Source of the DNA: Prado023 sp963714995
GTDB lineage: Bacteria; Actinomycetota; Actinomycetes; S36-B12; CAIYMF01
NCBI GenBank assembly: GCA_963714995.1
Contig: CAVQQP010000012.1
Span: 62,001-126,000, forward strand
Direction: 5' to 3'
DNA length: 64,000 nucleotides
The notes below the pieces were generated by a model that had not been told where the DNA came from, did no database searches, and worked only from the letters and a program-made list of their open reading frames with translations. The number at the start of each line of letters is the position of its first letter. The first letter of the stretch is position 1. Both the position numbers and the translations under genes were made by a program. This document shows positions 8,895-17,613 of the stretch, one piece after another.

Positions 8895-8901
8895 CGGGTG
8901 C

Positions 8902-9513
8902 GTGACCGAGCCGCCTTCCATGCCCCCGCCCCCACCACTCCTGGGCGGGCGCTCCCCGGCGGCGTCGCTGACGCCCGAGGATCGCCTGGCGCGGATCCGG
9001 TCGCTGATGCGTGATGTCCCGGACTTCCCCAAGCCGGGGATCATGTTCCGCGACGTCACGACCGTGCTGCGCGACCCCGTGGCCTGGCGGGCCACCGTGG
9101 ACCACATGTGCGATGCGGTGGACGCCTGGGACTTCGACGTCGTCGTCGGGGTCGAGTCCCGTGGGTTCATCCTCGGATCGGCGATGGCCTACCAGCTGGG
9201 CGTCGGGTTCGTGCCCGTGCGCAAGCCGGGCAAGCTGCCGGCGGCCGTGCACGCGGTGGACTACGCGCTGGAGTACGGGCTGGACTCCCTGGAGATCCAC
9301 CAGGATGCCCTCGACCCGGGTCACCGGGTGCTGGTCGTCGACGACCTGCTGGCCACCGGCGGGACGGCCGCGGCGACGATCGCCCTGATCGAGGCCGCCG
9401 GGGGGACCGTGGCCGGGACCTGCGTCCTGGTGGAGCTGGTCGACCTCGGCGGGCGAGCCCTGCTTGCCCGGGCGGCTCCGGAGGCGACGTTCGCCGCGCT
9501 GCTGACGTACTGA
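8902..9513 (+). CDS. apt: adenine phosphoribosyltransferase
   Basis: 203 residues. It converts adenine and PRPP to AMP in purine salvage. Visible motifs are DVPDFPKPGIMFRDVTTVL at the N-terminus, VGVESRGFILGSAMAYQLG, RKPGKLPAAV, and the PRPP-binding loop VLVVDDLLATGGT near residue 150. The length is somewhat above the usual 170-180 because of a proline-rich N-terminus; the GTG at 8902 is supported by an upstream -10, while an ATG at 8917 would shorten this tail. No stringent-response gene (relA), a common neighbour in Actinobacteria, is adjacent. Confidence 0.92.
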   Translation: MTEPPSMPPPPPLLGGRSPAASLTPEDRLARIRSLMRDVPDFPKPGIMFRDVTTVLRDPVAWRATVDHMCDAVDAWDFDVVVGVESRGFILGSAMAYQLGVGFVPVRKPGKLPAAVHAVDYALEYGLDSLEIHQDALDPGHRVLVVDDLLATGGTAAATIALIEAAGGTVAGTCVLVELVDLGGRALLARAAPEATFAALLTY

Positions 9514-9527
9514 TGCCCCGCCCGCGC

Positions 9528-9706
9528 GAACCTCGCGCCCGTTCCTGTCGAATACGGCCGCTTGCGGAGCGCCGTGGACCAACCTCGCGCCCGCTCCGGT
9601 CGAACCCAGCGCCCGTCGCCCCCGGTCTTTCGACGGAATCGGGTGCGAGGTTGGCCGCAGGGTGCGCGCGGACCCGGTCTTTCGACCGAAGCGGGCGCGA
9701 GGTTGG
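9528..9706. repeat. four-copy inverted/direct repeat array (26-bp unit)
   Basis: Two copies of a unit reading CCAACCTCGCGCCCGCTCCG then GTCGAA lie in one direction (9528-9552 and 9579-9604) and two in the other (9629-9654 and 9681-9706). Copies on each side are about 52 bp apart. The last two share an extra flank, AGACCGGG. Copies differ at a few bases. The order A-A-A'-A' gives nested stems, as in the unrelated repeat at 7205-7283. The array fills the gap between apt and the phosphotransferase gene. Confidence 0.65.
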
Positions 9707-9745
9707 GCATGAATGGCACGCGGCTGGGTGTGGATCTGGCCGGCC

Positions 9746-10813
9746 ATGACCGAGACCCCGCCAGGCCCCGCGTCCGCCGCTGCCGCCCCTGCCCCCGCCC
9801 CTGCCCCTGCTGGCGCCGTCGCTCCGCTGTTCGTCGACTGGTGCGTGCGGCACCTCGGCAGCCCGCCGGTCGAGCAGTTCTTCGGCGTCCTGCGGCTCTC
9901 TGCCGTGCACGGCCTGCGCCTGGCGGACGGACGGGAGGTCGTGCTGAAGGTCCGTGGGGTCCTCGATCGGCAGCCGGCGTGCACGCGCGTCCACGAGGCG
10001 ATGTGGCAGGCCGGGATCCCCTGCCCGCGGCCGTTGCTCGGCCCGGCCCCGCTGGTTGCGGGCGACGCCGAGGTGTGGGTCACCGGGGGCGAGGGCAACG
10101 ACCCCGTGGACGCGCGCACGCTGGCGGTGAACGCCGAGACCTGGGAGGGCGAGGGAGTCGCGGCGGTGGGTGCGCTCGGCGCCGCTGGGTACGCCCGGCT
10201 GCTGGCTCGGATGGTCGCGGCCGCACCCCGTGTCGAGGATCTGACCACGTTGCAGCCGCCCGTCCCGTGGCTGAACTGGGATCACGGCGACCCGGACCGG
10301 GTCTGGCCGCCGCCGGCCTCCGACCGCTGGGACCCGCACCGGATCGACGACGAGATCGATCCGCTCATCCACGAGGTGGCCCGTCGTGCCCGCGCCCGGC
10401 TGCTGGCGCCGGATGTCTCGGCGCTGCCGCTCGTGGCTGCGCACGGGGACTTCGAGGCGCAGAACTGCCGCTGGGTGCCGGGCGTGGACGGCCAGCCCCG
10501 CCTGGTGATCCACGACTGGGACTCCGTCGTGGCGATGCCGGAGGCGGTGCTCGCCGGCAACTCGGCCTTCACGTACGTGTCGGTCCTGGACTGCGAGATC
10601 TCCTCGATCGAGCAGAACGATGAGTTCCTCGCGGCCTACGCGGATGAGCGCGGACGGGCGTGGACCGAGCAGGAGTGGCAGGTGGCCCACGCGGCCGGCC
10701 TCTGGGTGGGGGCGTACAACGCCGCGTTCGAGCACCTCAAGGGCGGTCCTGGCCCGGTCACCTTGGGCCTGCACGACCAGGCGGGGGAGCGGCTCGCGCG
10801 GGCCGGAGCCTGA
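9746..10813 (+). CDS. aminoglycoside phosphotransferase (APH)-fold kinase
   Basis: 355 residues after the ATG at 9746. The kinase catalytic loop is present as HGDFEAQNCRW (about residue 232) and the metal-binding loop as VIHDWDSVVAMPE (about residue 255). The N-lobe has LADGREVVLKVRG with a candidate ATP-binding lysine. The fold covers small-molecule kinases of many substrates; the sequence does not identify one, and antibiotic resistance should not be assumed. The N-terminus is an Ala-Pro tract. A further in-frame start at 9713 would add 11 residues. Its end meets the end of the next gene at a distance of 10 bp. Confidence 0.75.
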   Translation: MTETPPGPASAAAAPAPAPAPAGAVAPLFVDWCVRHLGSPPVEQFFGVLRLSAVHGLRLADGREVVLKVRGVLDRQPACTRVHEAMWQAGIPCPRPLLGPAPLVAGDAEVWVTGGEGNDPVDARTLAVNAETWEGEGVAAVGALGAAGYARLLARMVAAAPRVEDLTTLQPPVPWLNWDHGDPDRVWPPPASDRWDPHRIDDEIDPLIHEVARRARARLLAPDVSALPLVAAHGDFEAQNCRWVPGVDGQPRLVIHDWDSVVAMPEAVLAGNSAFTYVSVLDCEISSIEQNDEFLAAYADERGRAWTEQEWQVAHAAGLWVGAYNAAFEHLKGGPGPVTLGLHDQAGERLARAGA

Positions 10814-10823
10814 GGCGCGCCCC

Positions 10824-13262
10824 TCAGCCGCCGAACACCCTGCGGATGCGCTCCCACAACGAGAGCGGAGCGGGGACCTCGTCGAGGCTGAACACGTAGG
10901 CGACGGTGCCCTCGGCTCCCACGGGGGGACCGTAGGGAAGTGCGTCCGCGGCGCGGGCGGCGGTCGCCTCGAGCCAGGCCTGCGCCAGTGCCGGGTCGAT
11001 CGACGAGTCGAGGACGCCCTGCTCGGCGGGGCCGGTGCCGTCCTGCTCCAGGGCGGCGGCGCCGCTGGCGAGGTCCTGGCCCGCCGACGCGGCGGCCTCC
11101 GCGCCCTCGGCCAGCCCGGACAACCCGGTGGACAGCGCTCCGGCGCCGAGCGCCGCCTCCTCGGATCCGTCGGCGAGCTGCTGCTGCCCTTCAGCCAGCG
11201 CATCGGCGCCGGTCGCCGCGTCCTCGGCACCGGCGGCCACCTGGGCAGACCCGTCGGCCAGCGCGTCAGCCCCGGCCGCCGCGCCGTCGATGCCCGTGGC
11301 GAGCAGCTCGGAGCCGTCGGCGACCGAGCGCAGCGCCCTGGTGAGCTCGGCCTGGCTGGCGGTCAACTGGGTCGCCAGCTGCCGCAGGCCGGCGTTGAGG
11401 GCAGCCATCGCGGTGGCCAGCCCGGGTTGGGTGGGGGTGCCGGTCCCGACCGCCAGCCCGACCGCCTCCACACCGAGCAGCAGCCGCTCAGTGGAGGCCA
11501 GCGCCGTGTCGAGGGCCGCGGCGAGAACCTGCGCCTGCTTCTCCAGGGCAGCGATGGCCGCCACGAGGTCCGCGATGTCCGGCAGGGCGCCACCGGCGGT
11601 CCCCAGGGCGGACTCGGCGGCGTCGATGACCGCCTGGATCTGGTCGCAGGACGCCTGGTCCAGGGTCGGCGCCGTTGCCGGCGGGACGGCCACGCACAGC
11701 GAGTCGTAGAGCTCCTGAGCGCCACCGGCTGCCTCGGTGACGTCGTCCTTGATGGAGGAGAGGGCCGCCACCAGATCGGCGAACGCGTCGCGCGCCTCGT
11801 CGACCCGGCCCTCGAGCTTCCCCACCACGTCGTCGACGGCCTTGAGCCCGTCGCGCAGTGCGCGCACGCCCTGGTAGATCGTGACGCAGTCGTCGTCGGG
11901 CGGTGCGGTGCCGCCGGCGGGGCAGACCTCGTCGCCGTCCGGGGGCAGGGGCCGGGTGATGTCCAGCACGGGGTCGGCCGGCCCCCCGATCCGGGCGGCC
12001 GCAGCGAGCAGGCCCGCCTCGATCTGCGCACCACCGGTGAGCAGCGGGGCCATCTGGTCGGCAGGCGAGCCCGAGGTGGCCTTCGCCAGGGCGGCTGTGG
12101 CCTCCGCAAGGTCCTGCGCCCCGGTGGCGGCCTGGCCCAGGGCTCCGGCCAGCTCCTCGGATCCGGCCGCGACCTCGTCGGCGCCGTCGGCAAGTCGGCC
12201 CACCCCCGAGGCCAGGGAGGCGGAGGCGTCGGCTGCCGTCCCGGCCCCGGCGGCCAGGCCCTCCACGCCCTCGGCCAGCGACTCCGAGGCCCCGGCCGCG
12301 GAGCTCGCCCCGCCGGCGAGGCCAGCCAGACCGGCCGCCAGCTGGTCGGAGCCCTCGGCGAGCTGCCCAGCAGCCGCGTCCAGCGCGGCGAGCCCCTCGT
12401 AGAGCTGGGCGTTGCCGTCGTTGGCCCCGGCCAGCAGGTCCGCGGAGAACCCGGTGGCCGGGTCCTGGTCGGATCCGGCCGGGGTGAGCACGACGGTGGC
12501 GCCGGGGACCCCCGCGCGGTCACTGCGGATCGTCATCGCGACCGTCTGGATCGGCGTGCTGACCGGCGGGAACAGCGAGAGGTTCCACCGCACGACGGTC
12601 TGGCCCTGCTCGTCGGTGGCCAGCATCGCGTCCGGAGCCTCGACCAGCTCGGTCCCCTCGGGGAGGGTGACGGTCAAGGCGCCCTGGAAGGGCACGAACA
12701 CCGGCTGCGTGGACTGCTGCTCCTGCCCGGAGGCATCGGTGTAGGTCAACGTCGTCTGCTCGGCTGTCGTGTTGGTCAGCGTGTAGGTGACTGTGATCAC
12801 GCCCGCGGCTCCCGGCACCGTGGCGGCGGGCACGACCGACCCGTCCACGGCGTACTCCGCGTGGACGGCCACCGGCAGCGGCTTGTCGAAGCGCGCCTCG
12901 GTCAGCACCATCGGGCGCTCCCCGCCGACGACCAGCACCACGCCGTCCGGTCCCACCTCGGGTCGACCGAGCCGGTCCAGGTACCGGACGTTCGTGACAC
13001 TGGCCGGGTCGACCACCTCGCGCTCGGGACCCTGGACGGTGGTCCGGCTGATCAGGACCGCCCGTTCGGGCAGCCCCGTCGGATCCAGCTCGGCGAGGAC
13101 CAGCTCGTCGTTGACGATCTCCACCTGCTCGGTCGTGGCTGAGGGAGCGGCACGGTCCACGACGAGCCGTGCGTCAGCCGGGCTGGTCGCGCTCGTGGCC
13201 GGGCCGGCGACGGTGATCACGACCAGTCCCGCGGTGCCGATGGCCAGGCTCGCACGGATCAT
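10824..13262 (-). CDS. secreted coiled-coil protein of MmpL-associated/YhgE-like type
   Basis: 812 residues with an N-terminal signal segment (RASLAIGTAGLVVITVAG then PATSA). Residues 25-270 form beta-rich domains. Residues about 270-400 and 640-760 are regular 7-residue repeats of the LAxGxxxLAxG type (for example AEGSDQLAAGLAGLAGGA), as in YhgE/Pip-like and MmpL-linked proteins. A short basic-aromatic C-terminus is present. Its ATG overlaps the preceding membrane ORF stop (ATGA), so it is co-translated with the MmpL transporter. I infer a periplasmic or cell-surface partner of lipid export; its cargo is unknown. Confidence 0.7.
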   Translation of the reverse strand: MIRASLAIGTAGLVVITVAGPATSATSPADARLVVDRAAPSATTEQVEIVNDELVLAELDPTGLPERAVLISRTTVQGPEREVVDPASVTNVRYLDRLGRPEVGPDGVVLVVGGERPMVLTEARFDKPLPVAVHAEYAVDGSVVPAATVPGAAGVITVTYTLTNTTAEQTTLTYTDASGQEQQSTQPVFVPFQGALTVTLPEGTELVEAPDAMLATDEQGQTVVRWNLSLFPPVSTPIQTVAMTIRSDRAGVPGATVVLTPAGSDQDPATGFSADLLAGANDGNAQLYEGLAALDAAAGQLAEGSDQLAAGLAGLAGGASSAAGASESLAEGVEGLAAGAGTAADASASLASGVGRLADGADEVAAGSEELAGALGQAATGAQDLAEATAALAKATSGSPADQMAPLLTGGAQIEAGLLAAAARIGGPADPVLDITRPLPPDGDEVCPAGGTAPPDDDCVTIYQGVRALRDGLKAVDDVVGKLEGRVDEARDAFADLVAALSSIKDDVTEAAGGAQELYDSLCVAVPPATAPTLDQASCDQIQAVIDAAESALGTAGGALPDIADLVAAIAALEKQAQVLAAALDTALASTERLLLGVEAVGLAVGTGTPTQPGLATAMAALNAGLRQLATQLTASQAELTRALRSVADGSELLATGIDGAAAGADALADGSAQVAAGAEDAATGADALAEGQQQLADGSEEAALGAGALSTGLSGLAEGAEAAASAGQDLASGAAALEQDGTGPAEQGVLDSSIDPALAQAWLEATAARAADALPYGPPVGAEGTVAYVFSLDEVPAPLSLWERIRRVFGG

Positions 13263-13957
13263 GGCGTCCCCGATCTCGCGGAGGAGGCCGGAGCCAGCTC
13301 GGCAGGGTCAGGCCCGTCCGGCGGCGGACCCTCCGGCGCGGGGCCGCGGGCAGTGCCGGCGCGGGCCGTGCCGACGCGGCCATCCACCTCGGACCCGTCC
13401 GGCCCTTCGACCGGAACCGGCACGTCAGGCTCCGGCCCGCGTCCGCGACCCACCGAGCGCCCCAGCGCCCCCAGCGCGCGAGTCACGGCCGCAGCGGCCA
13501 GCGCAGTCAGGAGCACGTCGGGCAGCGACGAGGCCGAGCCACTGAGCGCGCTGACGGCCACGACGGAGCCCAGCATGACGGGGATCGCGGCCCGACGCAG
13601 CGGCGTCAGCGCAGTCAGCAGCGCCGGGACCAGGATCGCGACCGCGGCCTGCACGGCGGTGTTGCTCCGGGTGGCGGGAGTCAGCCCACCGACCAGGCTG
13701 AACATGGCCGCGCTGATCCCTGCTCCCGCCAGCAGCAGGATCAGGCGCACCGGCAGCGTCCCGCCGGAGCCCCGAGTCGCCCTCGGGAGGTAGGCCAGCG
13801 CGCCACCACCTGCCGCCGCCAGCGCGAGGGCCGCCCCCGGCGTCGCGACCGGCTGCGAGGTCATGGCCGTCCCGAGCACCCAGGCCACGAGCACCCCGGC
13901 GATCAGCGCCAGCGCACCGGTGGCGGGCCGTTGGTCCGACTCCTGCGGCGCGCGCAC
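13259..13957 (-). CDS. membrane domain ORF, probably the C-terminal part of the MmpL protein
   Basis: 232 residues from a GTG-type start, with about five hydrophobic segments (for example ALALIAGVLVAWVLG and LPVRLILLLAGAGISAAMF) and a proline/acid-rich tail. It overlaps the open frame of the MmpL gene by over 500 bp in a different frame, while the MmpL frame here reads as Arg/Ala/Gly-rich nonsense. A single-base insertion in the CGCGTGCGCGCGCC run near 13955-13965 would fuse the two into one protein of about 978 residues. Otherwise it is a separate coupled gene. Confidence 0.55.
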   Translation of the reverse strand: MRAPQESDQRPATGALALIAGVLVAWVLGTAMTSQPVATPGAALALAAAGGGALAYLPRATRGSGGTLPVRLILLLAGAGISAAMFSLVGGLTPATRSNTAVQAAVAILVPALLTALTPLRRAAIPVMLGSVVAVSALSGSASSLPDVLLTALAAAAVTRALGALGRSVGRGRGPEPDVPVPVEGPDGSEVDGRVGTARAGTARGPAPEGPPPDGPDPAELAPASSARSGTP

Positions 13958-16196
13958 GCGTCCCCACGCTCTCCAGCTGCGCGGGATCGCCCTCGATGTG
14001 CAGCTCCGGCAGCGCCCGGTCCAGCCAGCCGGGAAGCCACCACGTCCACTTCGCCGCCAGGACCATCAGGCTGGGCACGAGGATGCAGCGCACGATGGTC
14101 GCGTCGACGAGCACCGCGGTGGCCAGCCCCACACCGAACATCTTGACCACCGCGTTGTCCGGGATCACGAACGAGGTGAAGACCGCGACCATGATCAGCG
14201 CCGCCGCGGTGATCAGCTGGCCGGTGTCGGCCAGGCCGCGACGCACGGCGGTGACGATGTCGCCGGTCCGCTGGTAGTGCTCGTTGAAGGCGGTCAGCAG
14301 GAAGATCTCGTAGTCCATCGACAGCCCGAACAGGACGGCGAACATCATCATCGGCACGTAGGACTCGATCGGCACCGGCCCGTCCAGGCCGATCAGCGGG
14401 GCCCCCCACCCCCACTGGAAGACCGCGACGACCACCCCGTAGGCAGCGGATATGGACAGCAGGTTCATCGCCGCGGCCTTCGCCGGGATCACCAGGGACC
14501 GGTAGGCGACCATGAGCAGCAGGAAGCTCAGGGTCGCGACCCCGAGGATGAACGGCAGCAACCGGTCGGCGATCCGCAGCGACAGGTCGGTGCGCGCGGC
14601 CGTCACGCCGCCCACGTAGGCGGTCATGTCGGCCCCGTCCGTTGCCGCCGGCAGGACGTCGGCGCGCATGCGGGTGACCAGGGCCTCGGTGGCCTTGTCG
14701 GACGGCCCGGTGCTCGGGACCGCCCGCCAGATCACCACGCCCCCGTCAGTGCTGACGATCGGGTCCGAGACCTCGTTGATCCCCTCGGTCGCCGCGAGCG
14801 CCTCGGTGATCGCGACCAGCCGCGGGTCGCGCGCGCGCGGGTCGCCGGCCGCCTCGCCGTCCTCCCCGTCGGGGATCGAGGCAGCGCGGTGCAGCTGGGC
14901 CACGATGGCCAGGGGCCCTGAGTAGCCGGGACCGAACGACTCGCGGATGATGTCCCCCGCCTGGTGCGCGGTCGTCTCGTCGGGCAGTGCCGAGGAGTCC
15001 ACCTGCTGGAACTGCATCGACAGCATCGGCGTGGCCAGTGCGAGCAGGATGGCTGTTGCCGCGATCGCGAACGGCCATGGATGCCCGGTGACCACGTTGG
15101 CCATCCGGGCCCATCCGCCGCGGTCGAGGACCTCGTCGGAGTGCTCGGCGATGAGGTCGCCGTCGGCGACCACCCGCTGCTCGGCCTTCGGCAGCACCCG
15201 CAGGCCCAGGAGGCCCATCAGCGCCGGGACCAGGGTCAGCGCGGCCAGCAGCGCCAGGGCCACCACGATCGCAGCCGAGTAGCCCAGCCATGCCAGGAAC
15301 GAGATGCCGGTCAGGGCCAGTCCGCACACGGCGGCCAGCAGGGTGGCGCCCGCGAAGACCATGCCGGCACCGGCCGTGCCCGCGGTGCGCCCGACGGCAT
15401 CCGGCACGTCGAAGCCCCGGCGGAGCAGGTTGCGATGCCGCATGACCAGGAACAGCGCGTAGTCGATGCCCACCCCCAGGCCGAGCATCGTGCCCAGCGT
15501 GGGGGCCTCCTCCGGGATGTAGACCAGGCGACCGAGGAGCCCGATGATGGCCAGGCCGGTGCCCACCGCGACCATGGCGGTCGCCAGGGGGATCGCCACC
15601 GGCCACCCGCGGCGCAGCGTGAACAGCAGGACGATGACGGCCAGGAACAGGCCCAGGGCCTCCGAGGTCCGGGTGTCGGTGCGCGAGAGCTGGGCGCCGA
15701 GGTAGCCGCCGAGGGCCACCCGTGCATCGGGGGATCGGTCCTGCGCGGCGCGCGTGGCCGCATCGAGGATCTCCGTGCCGACGGCGGTGTCGCCGGCGGC
15801 CTGCTCCGCGAGGGTCAGCTGCAGGATCGCTGCGCGGCCGTCCTCGGCGAGCAGGTCGGCGTTGTCGTCCGGCCCGCGCACCGCGTTCACCCCGGGGACC
15901 TCCGCAACCGCATCGGCGACTGCAGCCAGGACTGTGGCGCCGGACGGAGATCCGAGGTCCACGCCCGCGGCGACCACCAGGGGGACCGGCTCGGTCGCCG
16001 CCCCGGGGAAGGCCCGGTTGAGCAGGGTCTGCGCTGACGCGCTGTCGGTGCCGGCCAGGACGAAGGGGTCGAGCGCCGGCGGTGGGAGCGTCCGGTCGGC
16101 GAACCGGACCCCGCCCAGCAGGGCGAGCCAGAGGACGAGGACGAGCACACCGCGCTCGGCGCACCAGCGCCCCAGTGCGTACAGCGTCCGCGTCAC
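13425..16196 (-). CDS. MMPL/RND family transporter
   Basis: From the GTG at 16196 the recognisable transporter spans about 745 residues. It has a first membrane segment (LVLVLWLALLGGVRFADR), a periplasmic loop, a bundle of five helices with LGLGVGIDYALFLVMRHRN, a second loop, and a second bundle with FAVLFGLSMDYEIFLLTAFNE. The two GxxxDY motifs carry the proton-relay aspartates of MmpL proteins. Such pumps export lipids or siderophores. Beyond about 13957 the frame is open but looks non-coding, so the true end is probably in the +1 frame. Divergent from the queuosine transporter gene, with a 117-bp gap. Confidence 0.85.
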   Translation of the reverse strand: MTRTLYALGRWCAERGVLVLVLWLALLGGVRFADRTLPPPALDPFVLAGTDSASAQTLLNRAFPGAATEPVPLVVAAGVDLGSPSGATVLAAVADAVAEVPGVNAVRGPDDNADLLAEDGRAAILQLTLAEQAAGDTAVGTEILDAATRAAQDRSPDARVALGGYLGAQLSRTDTRTSEALGLFLAVIVLLFTLRRGWPVAIPLATAMVAVGTGLAIIGLLGRLVYIPEEAPTLGTMLGLGVGIDYALFLVMRHRNLLRRGFDVPDAVGRTAGTAGAGMVFAGATLLAAVCGLALTGISFLAWLGYSAAIVVALALLAALTLVPALMGLLGLRVLPKAEQRVVADGDLIAEHSDEVLDRGGWARMANVVTGHPWPFAIAATAILLALATPMLSMQFQQVDSSALPDETTAHQAGDIIRESFGPGYSGPLAIVAQLHRAASIPDGEDGEAAGDPRARDPRLVAITEALAATEGINEVSDPIVSTDGGVVIWRAVPSTGPSDKATEALVTRMRADVLPAATDGADMTAYVGGVTAARTDLSLRIADRLLPFILGVATLSFLLLMVAYRSLVIPAKAAAMNLLSISAAYGVVVAVFQWGWGAPLIGLDGPVPIESYVPMMMFAVLFGLSMDYEIFLLTAFNEHYQRTGDIVTAVRRGLADTGQLITAAALIMVAVFTSFVIPDNAVVKMFGVGLATAVLVDATIVRCILVPSLMVLAAKWTWWLPGWLDRALPELHIEGDPAQLESVGTRARAAGVGPTARHRCAGADRRGARGLGARDGHDLAAGRDAGGGPRAGGGRWWRAGLPPEGDSGLRRDAAGAPDPAAGGSRDQRGHVQPGRWADSRHPEQHRRAGRGRDPGPGAADCADAAASGRDPRHAGLRRGRQRAQWLGLVAARRAPDCAGRCGRDSRAGGAGALGGSRTRAGA

Positions 16197-16313
16197 ACGT
16201 CCAGTGTCGTCCTCAGGGGGTCCCACAGCCACGCGGGGCGGGAGGGGATCGGCCGCGATCCTCGACGGTGTGGTTTGGGGCGCCTGTCCCGGCGGTGGTC
16301 TAATGGCGGCCCC

Positions 16314-17069
16314 ATGAGCAGCGCGCCCACCCCGCCCGGCGGTCCCACCCCCGAGGGGGCGGCGCCCGAACCAGGGGCGTCCGGACGCTCGCAGCCGGCC
16401 TTCGCCCGCACCTCCGGGCACTACGCCACAGTCGTGGCGGTCTTCGTGGGCCTGCTGCTCATCTCCAACATCGGTGCGACGAAGCTCATCGCGGCCGGGC
16501 CCCTGATCACCGACGGGGGTGCGTTCCTGTTCCCGCTGGTCTACGTCGTCGGCGACGTGCTCTCCGAGGTCTACGGCTGGCGGGCGACGCGCCGGGCGAT
16601 CTGGCTGGCATTCGGCATGTCCGCCCTCGCGGCCGGCACCTTCTGGCTCGTGCAGCAGGCCCCTCCGGCGGCGGACTGGCCCAACCAGGACGCGTTCGAG
16701 GCGGTCCTCGGGTTCGTCCCGCGCATCGTGCTGGCCAGCCTGTGCGGATTCCTGGTCGGCCAGATGCTCAACGCCTGGGTCCTGGTGCGGATCAAGGCCC
16801 GGACCCTCGAGTCCAGGCTGTGGGTACGACTGATCGGGTCCACGGCCGTCGGGGAGTTCGCCGACACCCTCGTGTTCTGCACGATCGCGTTCTACGGCGT
16901 GATCACGGGCTGGACGTTCGTGAACTACGTGATCACCGGATACCTGTACAAGGTGGCCGTCGAGGTCCTGGTCCTGCCGATCACGTACCGGGTGATCGCC
17001 GCGGTCAAGCGCCGCGAGCCGACCTACGGGATGCCCGCCGAGAGGAACCCCGCCGCTGTTGCGGCGTGA
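16314..17069 (+). CDS. queuosine precursor transporter (YhhQ/VUT family)
   Basis: 251 residues with a proline-rich N-terminus of about 30 residues and six hydrophobic segments. Family blocks visible are LLLISNIGATKLI, PLVYVVGDVLSEVYGWRATR and EFADTLVFCTIAFYGVITGW. The family imports queuine or a deazapurine precursor. The tgt gene lies 550 bp downstream on the other strand, which supports queuosine salvage. TCTAAT is 9 nt upstream of the ATG. A further upstream in-frame start (16275) is less likely. Confidence 0.88.
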   Translation: MSSAPTPPGGPTPEGAAPEPGASGRSQPAFARTSGHYATVVAVFVGLLLISNIGATKLIAAGPLITDGGAFLFPLVYVVGDVLSEVYGWRATRRAIWLAFGMSALAAGTFWLVQQAPPAADWPNQDAFEAVLGFVPRIVLASLCGFLVGQMLNAWVLVRIKARTLESRLWVRLIGSTAVGEFADTLVFCTIAFYGVITGWTFVNYVITGYLYKVAVEVLVLPITYRVIAAVKRREPTYGMPAERNPAAVAA

Positions 17070-17081
17070 GGGCCCCCGCGC

Positions 17082-17537
17082 TCAGGAGATGGTCCCCCCG
17101 AACAGGGCGGACAGGTCCAGGGACGGGACCCGCTTCTGCGAGGCCAGGGACACGTAGCGGCGCGCCAGGGCGTCCTTGGCGACCCCGAACACGGTGCTCA
17201 GCAACCCGACGGCCTCGGGCAGGTCCGCGGCGGGCTCGGTGGCCACCACGCGACGCCACATGGCCGTCTCGAGCGAGTTGAAGGCCGTCTGCACCTCCGA
17301 GATGTCGAAACCGGACGTGAATCGCTGCTCGGCGAGCCCTTCAGCGAACTGGATGACCCCGGACAGGTCCCGGTGCTCGATCGCGGTCACGACCAGGGTG
17401 AACAGGTCGTCGAGAGCCGTGCGCGTGAACCTCTCGCCGGCCGTCTCGTAGTGGTGGACGTGCAGCTGCTCCAGGCTGGAGAACGCCTCATCGAGGATCG
17501 CCGGCTCTGACGCCTGGAGAGTGGTCACGAGTTCCAT
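17082..17537 (-). CDS. RsbR-type N-terminal (RsbRD_N-like) sensory protein
   Basis: 151 residues, all-helical by eye, with no catalytic motif. The layout (hydrophobic helices with FTRTALDDLFTLVVTAIEHRD, then FDISEVQTAFNSLETAMWRRV and the end LARRYVSLASQKRVPSLDLS) resembles the N-terminal sensor domain of RsbR-family stress regulators. No STAS domain follows, so this is a stand-alone copy. The ATG has a good ribosome site AGGAGGT at 17543-17549. It sits between the queuosine transporter and tgt, with tgt upstream on the same strand. Function unknown; the family match is moderate. Confidence 0.55.
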   Translation of the reverse strand: MELVTTLQASEPAILDEAFSSLEQLHVHHYETAGERFTRTALDDLFTLVVTAIEHRDLSGVIQFAEGLAEQRFTSGFDISEVQTAFNSLETAMWRRVVATEPAADLPEAVGLLSTVFGVAKDALARRYVSLASQKRVPSLDLSALFGGTIS

Positions 17538-17613
17538 GCCTGTACCTCCTGAGATCGACTCAATCCTGCCACTGCGACCGGAGGGAGCGCGCAGGGCCCC
17601 GCCCGGTCGGCGA

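Noticed and set aside
9746..10813. Antibiotic-resistance gene call for the APH-fold kinase
   Set aside because: The fold is shared by many metabolic kinases and the sequence shows no subfamily signature or mobile context.
16255..16316. PreQ1 riboswitch ahead of the queuosine transporter
   Set aside because: Only about 10 bases separate the -10-like TCTAAT from the ATG, so there is no leader for a riboswitch.
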